A stretch of DNA of 64,000 nt, taken from assembly GCA_021372615.1 (NCBI GenBank), contig JAJFUB010000022.1, positions 1 to 64,000 of the forward strand, given 5' to 3'. The notes beneath the pieces are model-generated. The model was not told the DNA's origin. It did no database searches and saw nothing but the letters and a program-made list of their open reading frames with translations. The stretch comes from a bacterium. Its GTDB lineage: Bacteria > Armatimonadota > Zipacnadia > Zipacnadales > UBA11051. How positions within the stretch are numbered: the stretch's first letter is position 1; every line of letters starts with the position of its first letter. Positions 29,246-36,321 of the stretch are shown piece by piece. Both the position numbers and the translations under genes were made by a program.

Positions 29246-29893
29246 ATGCGACCCAAGGGCTTTACGCTGATTGAGCTGTTGGTCGTCATCGCGATCATTG
29301 CCATACTGGCCGCCATCTTGTTCCCCGTCTTCGCCAAGGCCCGTGAGAAGGCGCGGCAGGCCAGTTGCACCAGCAACGTCAAGCAGCTAGCTCTGGGGTT
29401 GATCATGTATGCCCAGGACTACGACGAGCGCATGCCGTACTTCCCCTATGGCCCCGACCCGTGGCTCTACACCTGGCCGATCACGATCCAGCCGTATGTC
29501 AAGAACTGGCAGGCGCTGCAGTGCCCCAGTAACCCCCACACCTCCGACATGTCCTATCACGGCCAGACTTACCCGGGGTGGCCGGATTACGCGGTGAGCA
29601 ACTACTGGCACCGCGCCTCAGTGTTCCTGGGGCAGTCACAGTACCCGGCCAGCCACTACCTCATCGCCGAAGCCTGCCACTTCGTGCTCGGGGACTACCG
29701 GATCGCCTGGCCGCGGGTCTGCGGCACCTGCGGCCTGAGCGCCTGCAGCGGCGATCTCAGCCTGCGCAATGACACCAATGCGGGCCACAACGGCGGCGAC
29801 ATCATGGGATTCGTTGACGGTCACGCCAAGTGGCTGCGCTGGACGGAAGTCTATCAGAACTTCAGCGCGTTGTATAACGGGACGCCATACTAG
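29246..29893 (+). CDS. Type II pseudopilin-like protein (DUF1559-type prepilin)
   Basis: 215 residues. It begins [24 protein letters not shown], the type IV prepilin leader: cleavage after Gly5, N-methylated Phe6, Glu at +5, then a hydrophobic helix. Next comes [34 protein letters not shown], characteristic of the large prepilin families of Planctomycetes and Armatimonadota. The C-terminal [11 protein letters not shown] matches their H-x9-DG-type end. Exported and processed by a prepilin peptidase, which is not in the window. GGAGAGG lies upstream of the ATG. Confidence 0.88.
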   Translation: MRPKGFTLIELLVVIAIIAILAAILFPVFAKAREKARQASCTSNVKQLALGLIMYAQDYDERMPYFPYGPDPWLYTWPITIQPYVKNWQALQCPSNPHTSDMSYHGQTYPGWPDYAVSNYWHRASVFLGQSQYPASHYLIAEACHFVLGDYRIAWPRVCGTCGLSACSGDLSLRNDTNAGHNGGDIMGFVDGHAKWLRWTEVYQNFSALYNGTPY

Positions 29894-29915
29894 GACCGGC
29901 AGCCCGACACGACCT

Positions 29916-29941
29916 GCGCGCGTGAAGACACGCGCCTTCAC
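29916..29941 (+). repeat. Family B element in the leader of the metalloprotease gene
   Basis: GCGCGTG-AAGA-CACGCGC is followed by CTTCAC. Compared with the copies at 64-92 and 23650-23680, the loop has changed from GGG to AAG and the tail from CCCAC to CTTCAC, keeping GTGAAG/CTTCAC pairing possible. It ends 17 bases before the GTG start at 29958. Confidence 0.7.
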
Positions 29942-29957
29942 CTCGCGGGAGAATCAC

Positions 29958-30902
29958 GTGCAGCTAGCGCTGTTTGACCGGATTCATGAAGGACCGGACT
30001 GGCTTGCCCACCCGGACCTGCAGGCCTTCCTGCGAGCCGAGGGGCTTGATGATGTCACCATCGAGTGTCTCGGCCCCCGTAAGTCCTTTGCCGGGAAGAC
30101 CTGGCCCCACTTCCGGCTCATCCACCTCGTCTCTACCGGCGTGCACCCCATCCGCTGGCTCCTGACGCTCGTGCACGAGCTGGCCCACGTGGCCGACTAC
30201 CGCCAGCGCGTCCGCGATTTCACGCAGGAGCATGGGAGACCCTACGTGCCCGGCCGCCGCGACGGGCGTGTGGTGTGGCGGATGGACCGCGTCCATGGCC
30301 GGCGCTGGCGCGCGGAATTCGTCCGGCTGGCCGAGGCCGCGATAGCGGCCGGGCTGTTCCCGGGGAACGAGGAGCGGGTGCTGCAGATCGCCCGCACGGC
30401 GACGACGTCGCTGGACGACGTCGACCTGGACCTGCGGAGCGATCGGCGCGTGGTCGCCGAGGAACTGCGCGTGCTGGACGAAGAGCGCCATGCCAGCATC
30501 ATGCGCTGTAAGGCGGAGCGCGCGGAGTTCCGCCGCGCTGTCAAGCGTGGGCTGGTCGTGCACTTCGACGCGGGCTTGCGGCAGGGGGTACTCACGGGGC
30601 AACTGCTACGGGTGAACCGGCAGTCATGCACGGTGGCGGTGGCGGGGGTCAACTGGCTGGTGCCGCACGGGCAACTGCGACAGGGCCCGGCGCCGCCGGA
30701 TGCCCGCCCGGCGCAGCACCGGCCTCACCCCCGGGACCGCTTCAGCGTTGGCGACGGCGTCACCTTCCGCGGCGATGGCCGCCGCCACGAGGGGCAGGTC
30801 ATCCGGGTCAACCGGAAGACCTGCACGGTTCAGACCCCGGAGGGGACTTGGCGGGTGGCGTTCTCCCTGCTCAAGCCGTTCCGCGAGGCAGCGCCTGGGT
30901 AG
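29958..30902 (+). CDS. Predicted zinc metalloprotease with two tandem SH3/KOW-like repeats
   Basis: 314 residues from GTG at 29958, preceded by GGGAGAA; the larger open frame overlaps the prepilin gene. Residues about 45-130 resemble an SprT-like or minimal metallopeptidase: LLTLVHELAHVADY contains HELAH. Residues 155-205 are a charged helical segment. The C-terminal third carries two related beta modules, GQLLRVNRQSCTVAVAGVNW and GQVIRVNRKTCTVQTPEGTW, each preceded by a VxF/VTF-G strand, reminiscent of small SH3 or KOW barrels. No signal peptide, so cytoplasmic. The combination is unfamiliar; a nucleic-acid-linked protease role is a guess. Confidence 0.6.
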   Translation: MQLALFDRIHEGPDWLAHPDLQAFLRAEGLDDVTIECLGPRKSFAGKTWPHFRLIHLVSTGVHPIRWLLTLVHELAHVADYRQRVRDFTQEHGRPYVPGRRDGRVVWRMDRVHGRRWRAEFVRLAEAAIAAGLFPGNEERVLQIARTATTSLDDVDLDLRSDRRVVAEELRVLDEERHASIMRCKAERAEFRRAVKRGLVVHFDAGLRQGVLTGQLLRVNRQSCTVAVAGVNWLVPHGQLRQGPAPPDARPAQHRPHPRDRFSVGDGVTFRGDGRRHEGQVIRVNRKTCTVQTPEGTWRVAFSLLKPFREAAPG

Positions 30903-30984
30903 TCGTCAGCCACGCGCAACATCATGCTGACGCGCAGTGACCCGGTTGCGCGCCTCGGGGTGTTACTGACGCCCCGTCCCCCCG

Positions 30985-31242
30985 TCAGTAGCTCAGGTTC
31001 TTGGTGATGATCCCGACGCTGGGCACGTTGAACGTCTTCACCCCGGCGCAGTCACACTGCGCCTCCGGGTTCGGGACCATCTTGAAGACGGTGTAGACAC
31101 CTGCTGCCAGGTTCGGCGAGGTGTAGCTACCATCGGTCCCGGTGTTCGTGTGGCCCTGATTGACGCCGCTCTTCCGGAACTCCAGCGTCACGCCTGCGGC
31201 AGGTTGGCCCCCAGTCTTCACGATGCCCTTCATGAATCCCAT
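30985..31242 (-). CDS. 85-residue CnaB/carboxypeptidase-regulatory-like protein, copy 1
   Basis: A single beta-sandwich module: KGIVKTGGQPAAGVTLEF, then GTDGSYTSPNLAAGVYTVF, the signature of CnaB or carboxypeptidase-regulatory-like domains, then a QCDC cysteine pair and a conserved end TKNLSY. There is no signal peptide or membrane segment. GGGAGG precedes ATG at 31242. By hand alignment about 60 of 85 residues match the neighbouring copy, and the upstream bases are also alike, so the unit was duplicated with its leader. Function unknown. The gap 30903-30984 before it holds nested inverted repeats (CGCGCAAC/GTTGCGCG, CGTCAGC/GCTGACG) that may terminate both convergent genes. Confidence 0.75.
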   Translation of the reverse strand: MGFMKGIVKTGGQPAAGVTLEFRKSGVNQGHTNTGTDGSYTSPNLAAGVYTVFKMVPNPEAQCDCAGVKTFNVPSVGIITKNLSY

Positions 31243-31379
31243 CTCACTGCCCTCCCTGCTGTACTGGTTGCCGCGAATGCCCCGTGTCAGCAAACCGACG
31301 CCGGCCCGGTGCAACGTACCGCCCATCTCACCTCCGTCCGCACGTCGTGTCGTGGGTCCGTCGGCGCTTTGCCGAGCCG

Positions 31380-31637
31380 TCAGTACTCCAGGTTCTTGGT
31401 CACCAGCCCGGCCGTGGGAACGTTGAAGGTGGTGTCTCCGTCGCAGTCACACTGCGCCTCCGGGGTGGGGTTCGTCTTGAAGACGGTGTATATGCCCGCC
31501 GCTAGGTTCGGTGAGGTGTAGCTGCCGCCGGCTCCACTGATCGTCGTGCCCTGGCTGTAGCCGCTCTTCCGGAAGTCCAGTGTCACACCGACGGCTGGCT
31601 GCCCTCCCGTGCTGACTGTGCCTGTGAGAAATCCCAT
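31380..31637 (-). CDS. 85-residue CnaB/carboxypeptidase-regulatory-like protein, copy 2
   Basis: Paralog of the next gene with identical length: GTVSTGGQPAVGVTLDF, SGAGGSYTSPNLAAGIYTVF, QCDC, ending TKNLEY. GGGAGGA lies eight bases before ATG at 31637. It follows the lipoprotein gene by 45 bases on the same strand, and copy 1 follows by 137 bases, so a lipoprotein-CnaB-CnaB transcript is likely. The absence of any export signal is odd for this fold, which is usually extracellular. Confidence 0.75.
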   Translation of the reverse strand: MGFLTGTVSTGGQPAVGVTLDFRKSGYSQGTTISGAGGSYTSPNLAAGIYTVFKTNPTPEAQCDCDGDTTFNVPTAGLVTKNLEY

Positions 31638-31682
31638 CTCGCTGTCCTCCCTGGTGTGTTGCTGCCGCGGATGTACCTGCGG

Positions 31683-32675
31683 TCAGTATACCGGCGCCGG
31701 CCCCAGGAGGGCCGCGTTGCGCACCCATTTGTCCAGGCGGAAGTCGCACGCCGCGGCGGAGGGCGTGACTTCCTCCACGCTGGCGCCCAACAGGTCCAGC
31801 GTTCCCACCCCCGCGTCGGTCCACCGCAGCGCTCCGACCGTCTCCCCGCCACGCTGGAGCTGTCCGGTGCCCGAGCTGTCCTCATTCAGCGTGAAGGCAC
31901 CCTGCGTGCCGTCGGGAGCGGTGAGCCGCCACTGGTTCCAAACACCGTCGCCGTCGTCCAGTGACTGCGCTTTGACCTGCAGTTGGCTCGTGCCGCGTCC
32001 CGGCGCCGTGAACGTGCCCGTGGCGCCCTGGCTGTAGACGGGCCAACTGGGGCGCATGGTCAGGGTGGCGATGGGGATGCGCAGTGTGACCACCACACTG
32101 CCCGGCAACTCCAGGCGGAGCTGGTCGCGATCGCTCTCGGCTCGGTCCAGCGTGAACTGCATGCTGGCGCCGGCCGCGGTTCGTGCGGTGCCGGCCCACA
32201 CGCCGTGGTAGGCGACCCCGCTGAAGTCGTCGGTCATGTCGGTCTCGACCTGCGCGCCGTCGGGGTAGGTATTCGTGACGTGGCTCTGACAGATGGTCCA
32301 GTCGTCGTTCCAGACGGGTGCGTCGAACGCCTGGGAGAAGCGGGTTCCGTCCGGCCAGGAGATCGTCCCGCGGCCACTGCCGTCCGCCGCCAAGAACCAC
32401 TCGTACTGCGCGCCGTCGGAGGTCGTCCCCCACATCCGCCAGTTGCCATCCCCCAGGTCGTCCCAGTTCGACGTCGGTGCATCGGACGTGCGCTGGTAGA
32501 GGATCCCCAGCCAGCCGTAGAACAACTGCACGGCGCTCAGATGATCGGCGGCGAGGGCCTCCAGGCTGGTGTCGGTGATCTCGTTGACCTTCACGCCGCT
32601 GCCCGAGCAGCCGGCCAACAGCAACAGGGCCAGGAGCCCCATCCCAAGGAGCAGTATCTTGGTTGTGGTTAGCAT
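31683..32675 (-). CDS. Outer-envelope lipoprotein of unknown function
   Basis: 330 residues. Signal peptide with a lipobox LLAGC (Cys about residue 23) for lipidation. The mature part is rich in beta strands and Trp/Asp/Thr (WDDLGDGNWRMWGTTSDGAQYEWF; GRGTISWPDGTRF; GTLDLLGASVEEVTP), with several short G-T/S-G strand repeats, suggesting a beta-sheet sandwich or propeller. No family recognised. It has its own promoter and operator-like palindrome upstream (32760-32807), lies after the FecR-barrel gene, and precedes two CnaB-like genes. Confidence 0.7.
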   Translation of the reverse strand: MLTTTKILLLGMGLLALLLLAGCSGSGVKVNEITDTSLEALAADHLSAVQLFYGWLGILYQRTSDAPTSNWDDLGDGNWRMWGTTSDGAQYEWFLAADGSGRGTISWPDGTRFSQAFDAPVWNDDWTICQSHVTNTYPDGAQVETDMTDDFSGVAYHGVWAGTARTAAGASMQFTLDRAESDRDQLRLELPGSVVVTLRIPIATLTMRPSWPVYSQGATGTFTAPGRGTSQLQVKAQSLDDGDGVWNQWRLTAPDGTQGAFTLNEDSSGTGQLQRGGETVGALRWTDAGVGTLDLLGASVEEVTPSAAACDFRLDKWVRNAALLGPAPVY

Positions 32676-32759
32676 CTGCGACTCTCCCTTGGCCGATCAG
32701 CCCGTTCCGGGGTCCCTCGGCTTGTCAGCGCCACTCGAGCGCTCGCTGATCCCCCCTGG

Positions 32760-32778
32760 AGTGCCAATCTGCGGCACT
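32760..32778 (-). promoter_or_regulatory. Operator-like palindrome overlapping the lipoprotein start site
   Basis: AGTGCC-AATCTGC-GGCACT is a perfect six-base inverted repeat with a seven-base spacer. It directly abuts the predicted -10 hexamer and spans the expected start of transcription near 32772, the usual place for a repressor site. No regulator gene is adjacent. Confidence 0.45.
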
Positions 32779-32807
32779 ATGATAGTTCTTCCTCAAGTTT
32801 CGCGCAA
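32779..32807 (-). promoter_or_regulatory. Promoter for the lipoprotein-CnaB genes
   Basis: On the minus strand TTGCGC (32807-32802, three of six) and TATCAT (32784-32779, five of six) are 17 bases apart, about 95 bases before the lipoprotein ATG. The weak -35 would fit an activated or regulated promoter. Confidence 0.5.
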
Positions 32808-32820
32808 GACGACCAGCGAC

Positions 32821-35800
32821 CTAGAAGCGATGGCGCAAGCCGACTGTCACTTGCCGTCCGCGCTCGGGGTAGCCTCGGTAGAACTGGTACTCCTCGTCCA
32901 GCAGGTTCTCCACCGTCACGAAGGCATCGGTGTGCAGGTCAAACTGGCGGGCGACGCTGAGGCCCAGGGTGTTGTAGGACTCCAGCCGCGTCGCGTTGCC
33001 CAGATCGGCGTAGCGCCGGCCTGTATGCTGCCACACGAGCCCCACACGCCACCCCGCGTCATCCAGGTAGTCCAGGCGGGCCTGGACTACCAGCGAGGGC
33101 TGATAGGGCACGTCCTCATCACCAGCGTCATGGTTCTCCGACTCGGCCCAGCGCACATATACCCCGCCGCTGAGCCGGCTCGTCAGCCAGCGCTCGTACT
33201 CCGCCTCGACGCCCCGCAGGCGCGCCTTGGCCAGAACCTCCGGGGAGGCTTCCACGGACCACGCGGGGTCTTCCAGGTCCACCAGCACGTTGCGCAGGTC
33301 GCGCTGGAAGAGCGTCACCCGCAGCAGGGAGCCGTCGGCAGGCTGCAGTTCATATTGCGCTTCGTATGACTGGCTGAAGCCGCCGGCGGCCAGGCCGAGA
33401 GACGACAGGAGGGCGCGGCCGGCCCACTCATCCACCGGCGCCAGCCGCGAGACATCGTCGGCTAGGGCTGGTCGGGCCAGCAGCGCCACCGTGCTGTGGG
33501 CTGAGGGCTTGTAGCGGAGCAGCAGACGGGGGCGCAGAACCGGCTCCGCGTCGTTGGCCACGGCCAGACGCCCGCCCAGCAGCAGCCAGGTCCGCTCGTT
33601 CAGTCGCTTCTCCCAGTCCACGTAGCCGGTCATGAGGTCACGCTTGGCGTCGGACGAGAAGGGCGTGTAGCTGACCGGCTCGGGCGATCCGGACGGGTTG
33701 GCCAGCGCCAGGACACCGCTGACTTCGGTATCCTGCCCGTACCAGGCCGCGCCGGCGGTGAGCATGTCCCCGTAGCGCAGCTGCTGGTCGAGCCGCACCT
33801 CCGCCATCGCGCCGCGCCGGTCGAGTTCGAGGCGCCGGATGGGGTTGTCATCGGCCAGCAGGCTGTCGGGGTTGTTGTCCGAGAGGACGCCCCAGGTGTA
33901 GCCCGCTCGCCAGGTGACGGTCGCACTGTCCACGGGCAGACGCGCCAGGACGTCGAACTCGCCGCCCTTGAAGTTACTGTGGTAGTCGGCGTTGCTTGGC
34001 AGGCCGCCCGCCAGAGCCGGGCCGGGCAGGTCGCGGTCGTCCTCGTTGAAAGACCCGTAGAGGACCACCGCATTGTCAGGGCTGGTCTGGCGCCCGAGCA
34101 GCGCCAGAACGGACTTGTCCGTGTAGCCGGTCTGAGCGCGGTCCCAGTCCCCTGCGTCAACGGCCCCCGAGACGTAGAAGCTGTTCTGGCCGCCGGCGCC
34201 CCGGCCGCTGGTGAAGGCGGAGGCCCTCGCACCCTCGCCGCCGGAGATACTGACCTCGGAGCGCCCATAGGAGCGGCTGTCCACCATGGCTGACGGCTGA
34301 CGCACCAGTGCCTGTAGCCGCTCGGCATTCGCTTCACTGTTCAGGCCCAGCTTGACGTAGACCTCGGCCAGGTGCATGCGGGCCAGCGCGTAGTTCGGGT
34401 CGAGAGCGAGGGCCTCGCGGAGCGCAGCCCAGGCCTTGTTGACGCGTTCCTGCTTGAGATACACACGGGCCAGGGTGGTATGGACGCGCGCCGACCGCGC
34501 CCCCAGCTTCACCGCCAGTTCACCCTCCTGCACCGCGCGCGCGTACTCGTTCATCTCCATGTAGTCCAGCGCCAGGTTACCATGTACCAGCGCCCAGTTC
34601 GGCTGCAACGCCAGGGCCTGGCCGAACTCCGCGGCGGCTTCCTGCAGCCGTCCCGTCTGCATGTAGACGGCACCGAGGTTGTTGTGGGCGCTGGCGGCGC
34701 CGGGATCCAGTGATACCGCGGCCTGCTGGGTCTCGAGGGCTTCGCGGAACTTGTCCTGCCGGGCCAGCACCTGCCCCAGGCCGGTCATGGCCGCGCCGAA
34801 CTTCGGTTGCAGCTCCAGGGCACGGCGGAAGGCCTTCTCGGCCCGGGTGACGTCGTTGAGGGCCAGCGACAGCGCCCCGAGTGTCTGGTAGGCCGGGGCC
34901 AGCGTCGGGTCGAGCGTGACCGCCAGCTCTGTCTCGTGCAGGGCCAGGGGCAGATCGCCGCCGGCGGCAGCCACCTGGGCCGCGAGGAGATGCGCGGAGG
35001 CGCCCTCGGGTGACAACGCCACCGCGGCGGCCGCCTCCCGTGAGGCCTGCTCCAGACTCCCGGCGTAGAACGCGGCAGCAGCCAGGGCCTCGTGTGCCAG
35101 CCCCGAGCACGGCGCGGCCGCGACCGCCGCGGCCGCCAGGTCGGTCGCCGCCTTCCCGTCGCCGGCCGCGAGCTTCGCCAGGGCCAGCAGGGCGGGGGCG
35201 CGGTACTCCTTCGGGTCGAGCTGTAGCGCCCGCTCCAGCGCCGCAGTGGCCTGGTCGAGGCGGCCACTGCGCAGGGCTGCGAAACCGGCCATCACGGCAA
35301 CCTCAGCGCTCTGGGGACTGAGGCTGAGGGCCTGGGTCGCCAGACCGGCAGCATCGCCCCCGGTCCCCAGGGCTGCGATGGCCTGCCCGGCGGTCGCCAC
35401 ACCCTTGAGGGCCGGCGCCTGCGCGGCCTGCGCGAACGCGGCGGCAGCTTCCCTGTTCCGCCCCTGGGCCAGCAGCGCATAGGCCAGCTTCAAGCGGAGG
35501 TCGTCCGTTGGCGCGACTTGCAGGGTCCTGCCGTAGGCCTCCTCCGCGGCGGTGTAGTCGCCACTGTCGTGCAGCAGGTCACCGCAGGCGGCGAGGGCGG
35601 CGGCATCATTCGGGTTGGCCGTTGCCCGCTCGTTCGCCTGGCCCAGGAGGGCCTGGCGCTGCTCGGGCGACACGCCGGGGCGCTGCAGCTTCTCGAAGCC
35701 GAGCCAGATGCTATCGAGCGAGGCTTCCCAGTCGAGGAAGGTGGAGGGATCTACGCGCATGGGGCGCGACGGCGCCCGTCCGGGGCCCGCGGTGCTCTGC

Positions 35801-36321
35801 TCCCCGGCGGACACGAGCACCTGGCCGAGGTCATTGTGGAAGTCCACGCTGCCCTCAATGACGGTCAGCACGGTCAGGCCGGCGTCGTCCACTTCTACCA
35901 GGAACTTGGTGCCGCGCGCGCTGGCAGTCGCGCCGGCGGTGCCGATCTCGACCGGCCGCGCCCCGATCAGCAGGATCAGCAGCTTGCCCTTGAGCACCTG
36001 CAGGAGTGTGCGGACGGTGGGCTTCTGGGCCCGCGCGCCGGGGATCACGATGTGGGTCAGCGGCCCCAACTCCAGCGTGGCGCCGTCCAGCCCGACGCGG
36101 GCACGCGCGTGCTGGTGGGTCTGGAGCTCATCGCGGGGCCACAGGTACCTGTTCTGGGGCAAAGTGGCCTGATGCCAGGTTCCTGAGGCGGGGCGCGTCT
36201 TGACCAGGCCTCGGACCGCCAGGAGCGTGGCCCGGGGCACCTGCGCCGCCGGCAACTGGGCGGAGACGCCGAGAATGGCGGCGAGAACAAGCAGCACGGT
36301 CGTTCGGTAAGCCCGTGTCAT
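32821..36321 (-). CDS. FecR domain - TPR - TonB-receptor-like beta-barrel fusion protein
   Basis: 1166 residues. Signal peptide (1-26). A FecR-type domain at about 35-175 contains VEIGTAGATASARGTKFLVEV and VIEGSVDF. A TPR superhelix spans about 220-690 with roughly a dozen repeats (RAEKAFRRALELQPKFGAAMTGLGQVLARQ; NLGAVYMQTGRLQEAAAEFGQALALQPNW). From about 700 to the end come alternating amphipathic strands ending VENLLDEEYQFYRGYPERGRQVTVGLRHRF, the C-terminal signature of TonB-dependent receptors with final Phe. There is no plug domain or TonB box, so it is not a normal siderophore receptor. The ATG overlaps the upstream kinase stop (ATGA). Confidence 0.85.
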   Translation of the reverse strand: MTRAYRTTVLLVLAAILGVSAQLPAAQVPRATLLAVRGLVKTRPASGTWHQATLPQNRYLWPRDELQTHQHARARVGLDGATLELGPLTHIVIPGARAQKPTVRTLLQVLKGKLLILLIGARPVEIGTAGATASARGTKFLVEVDDAGLTVLTVIEGSVDFHNDLGQVLVSAGEQSTAGPGRAPSRPMRVDPSTFLDWEASLDSIWLGFEKLQRPGVSPEQRQALLGQANERATANPNDAAALAACGDLLHDSGDYTAAEEAYGRTLQVAPTDDLRLKLAYALLAQGRNREAAAAFAQAAQAPALKGVATAGQAIAALGTGGDAAGLATQALSLSPQSAEVAVMAGFAALRSGRLDQATAALERALQLDPKEYRAPALLALAKLAAGDGKAATDLAAAAVAAAPCSGLAHEALAAAAFYAGSLEQASREAAAAVALSPEGASAHLLAAQVAAAGGDLPLALHETELAVTLDPTLAPAYQTLGALSLALNDVTRAEKAFRRALELQPKFGAAMTGLGQVLARQDKFREALETQQAAVSLDPGAASAHNNLGAVYMQTGRLQEAAAEFGQALALQPNWALVHGNLALDYMEMNEYARAVQEGELAVKLGARSARVHTTLARVYLKQERVNKAWAALREALALDPNYALARMHLAEVYVKLGLNSEANAERLQALVRQPSAMVDSRSYGRSEVSISGGEGARASAFTSGRGAGGQNSFYVSGAVDAGDWDRAQTGYTDKSVLALLGRQTSPDNAVVLYGSFNEDDRDLPGPALAGGLPSNADYHSNFKGGEFDVLARLPVDSATVTWRAGYTWGVLSDNNPDSLLADDNPIRRLELDRRGAMAEVRLDQQLRYGDMLTAGAAWYGQDTEVSGVLALANPSGSPEPVSYTPFSSDAKRDLMTGYVDWEKRLNERTWLLLGGRLAVANDAEPVLRPRLLLRYKPSAHSTVALLARPALADDVSRLAPVDEWAGRALLSSLGLAAGGFSQSYEAQYELQPADGSLLRVTLFQRDLRNVLVDLEDPAWSVEASPEVLAKARLRGVEAEYERWLTSRLSGGVYVRWAESENHDAGDEDVPYQPSLVVQARLDYLDDAGWRVGLVWQHTGRRYADLGNATRLESYNTLGLSVARQFDLHTDAFVTVENLLDEEYQFYRGYPERGRQVTVGLRHRF

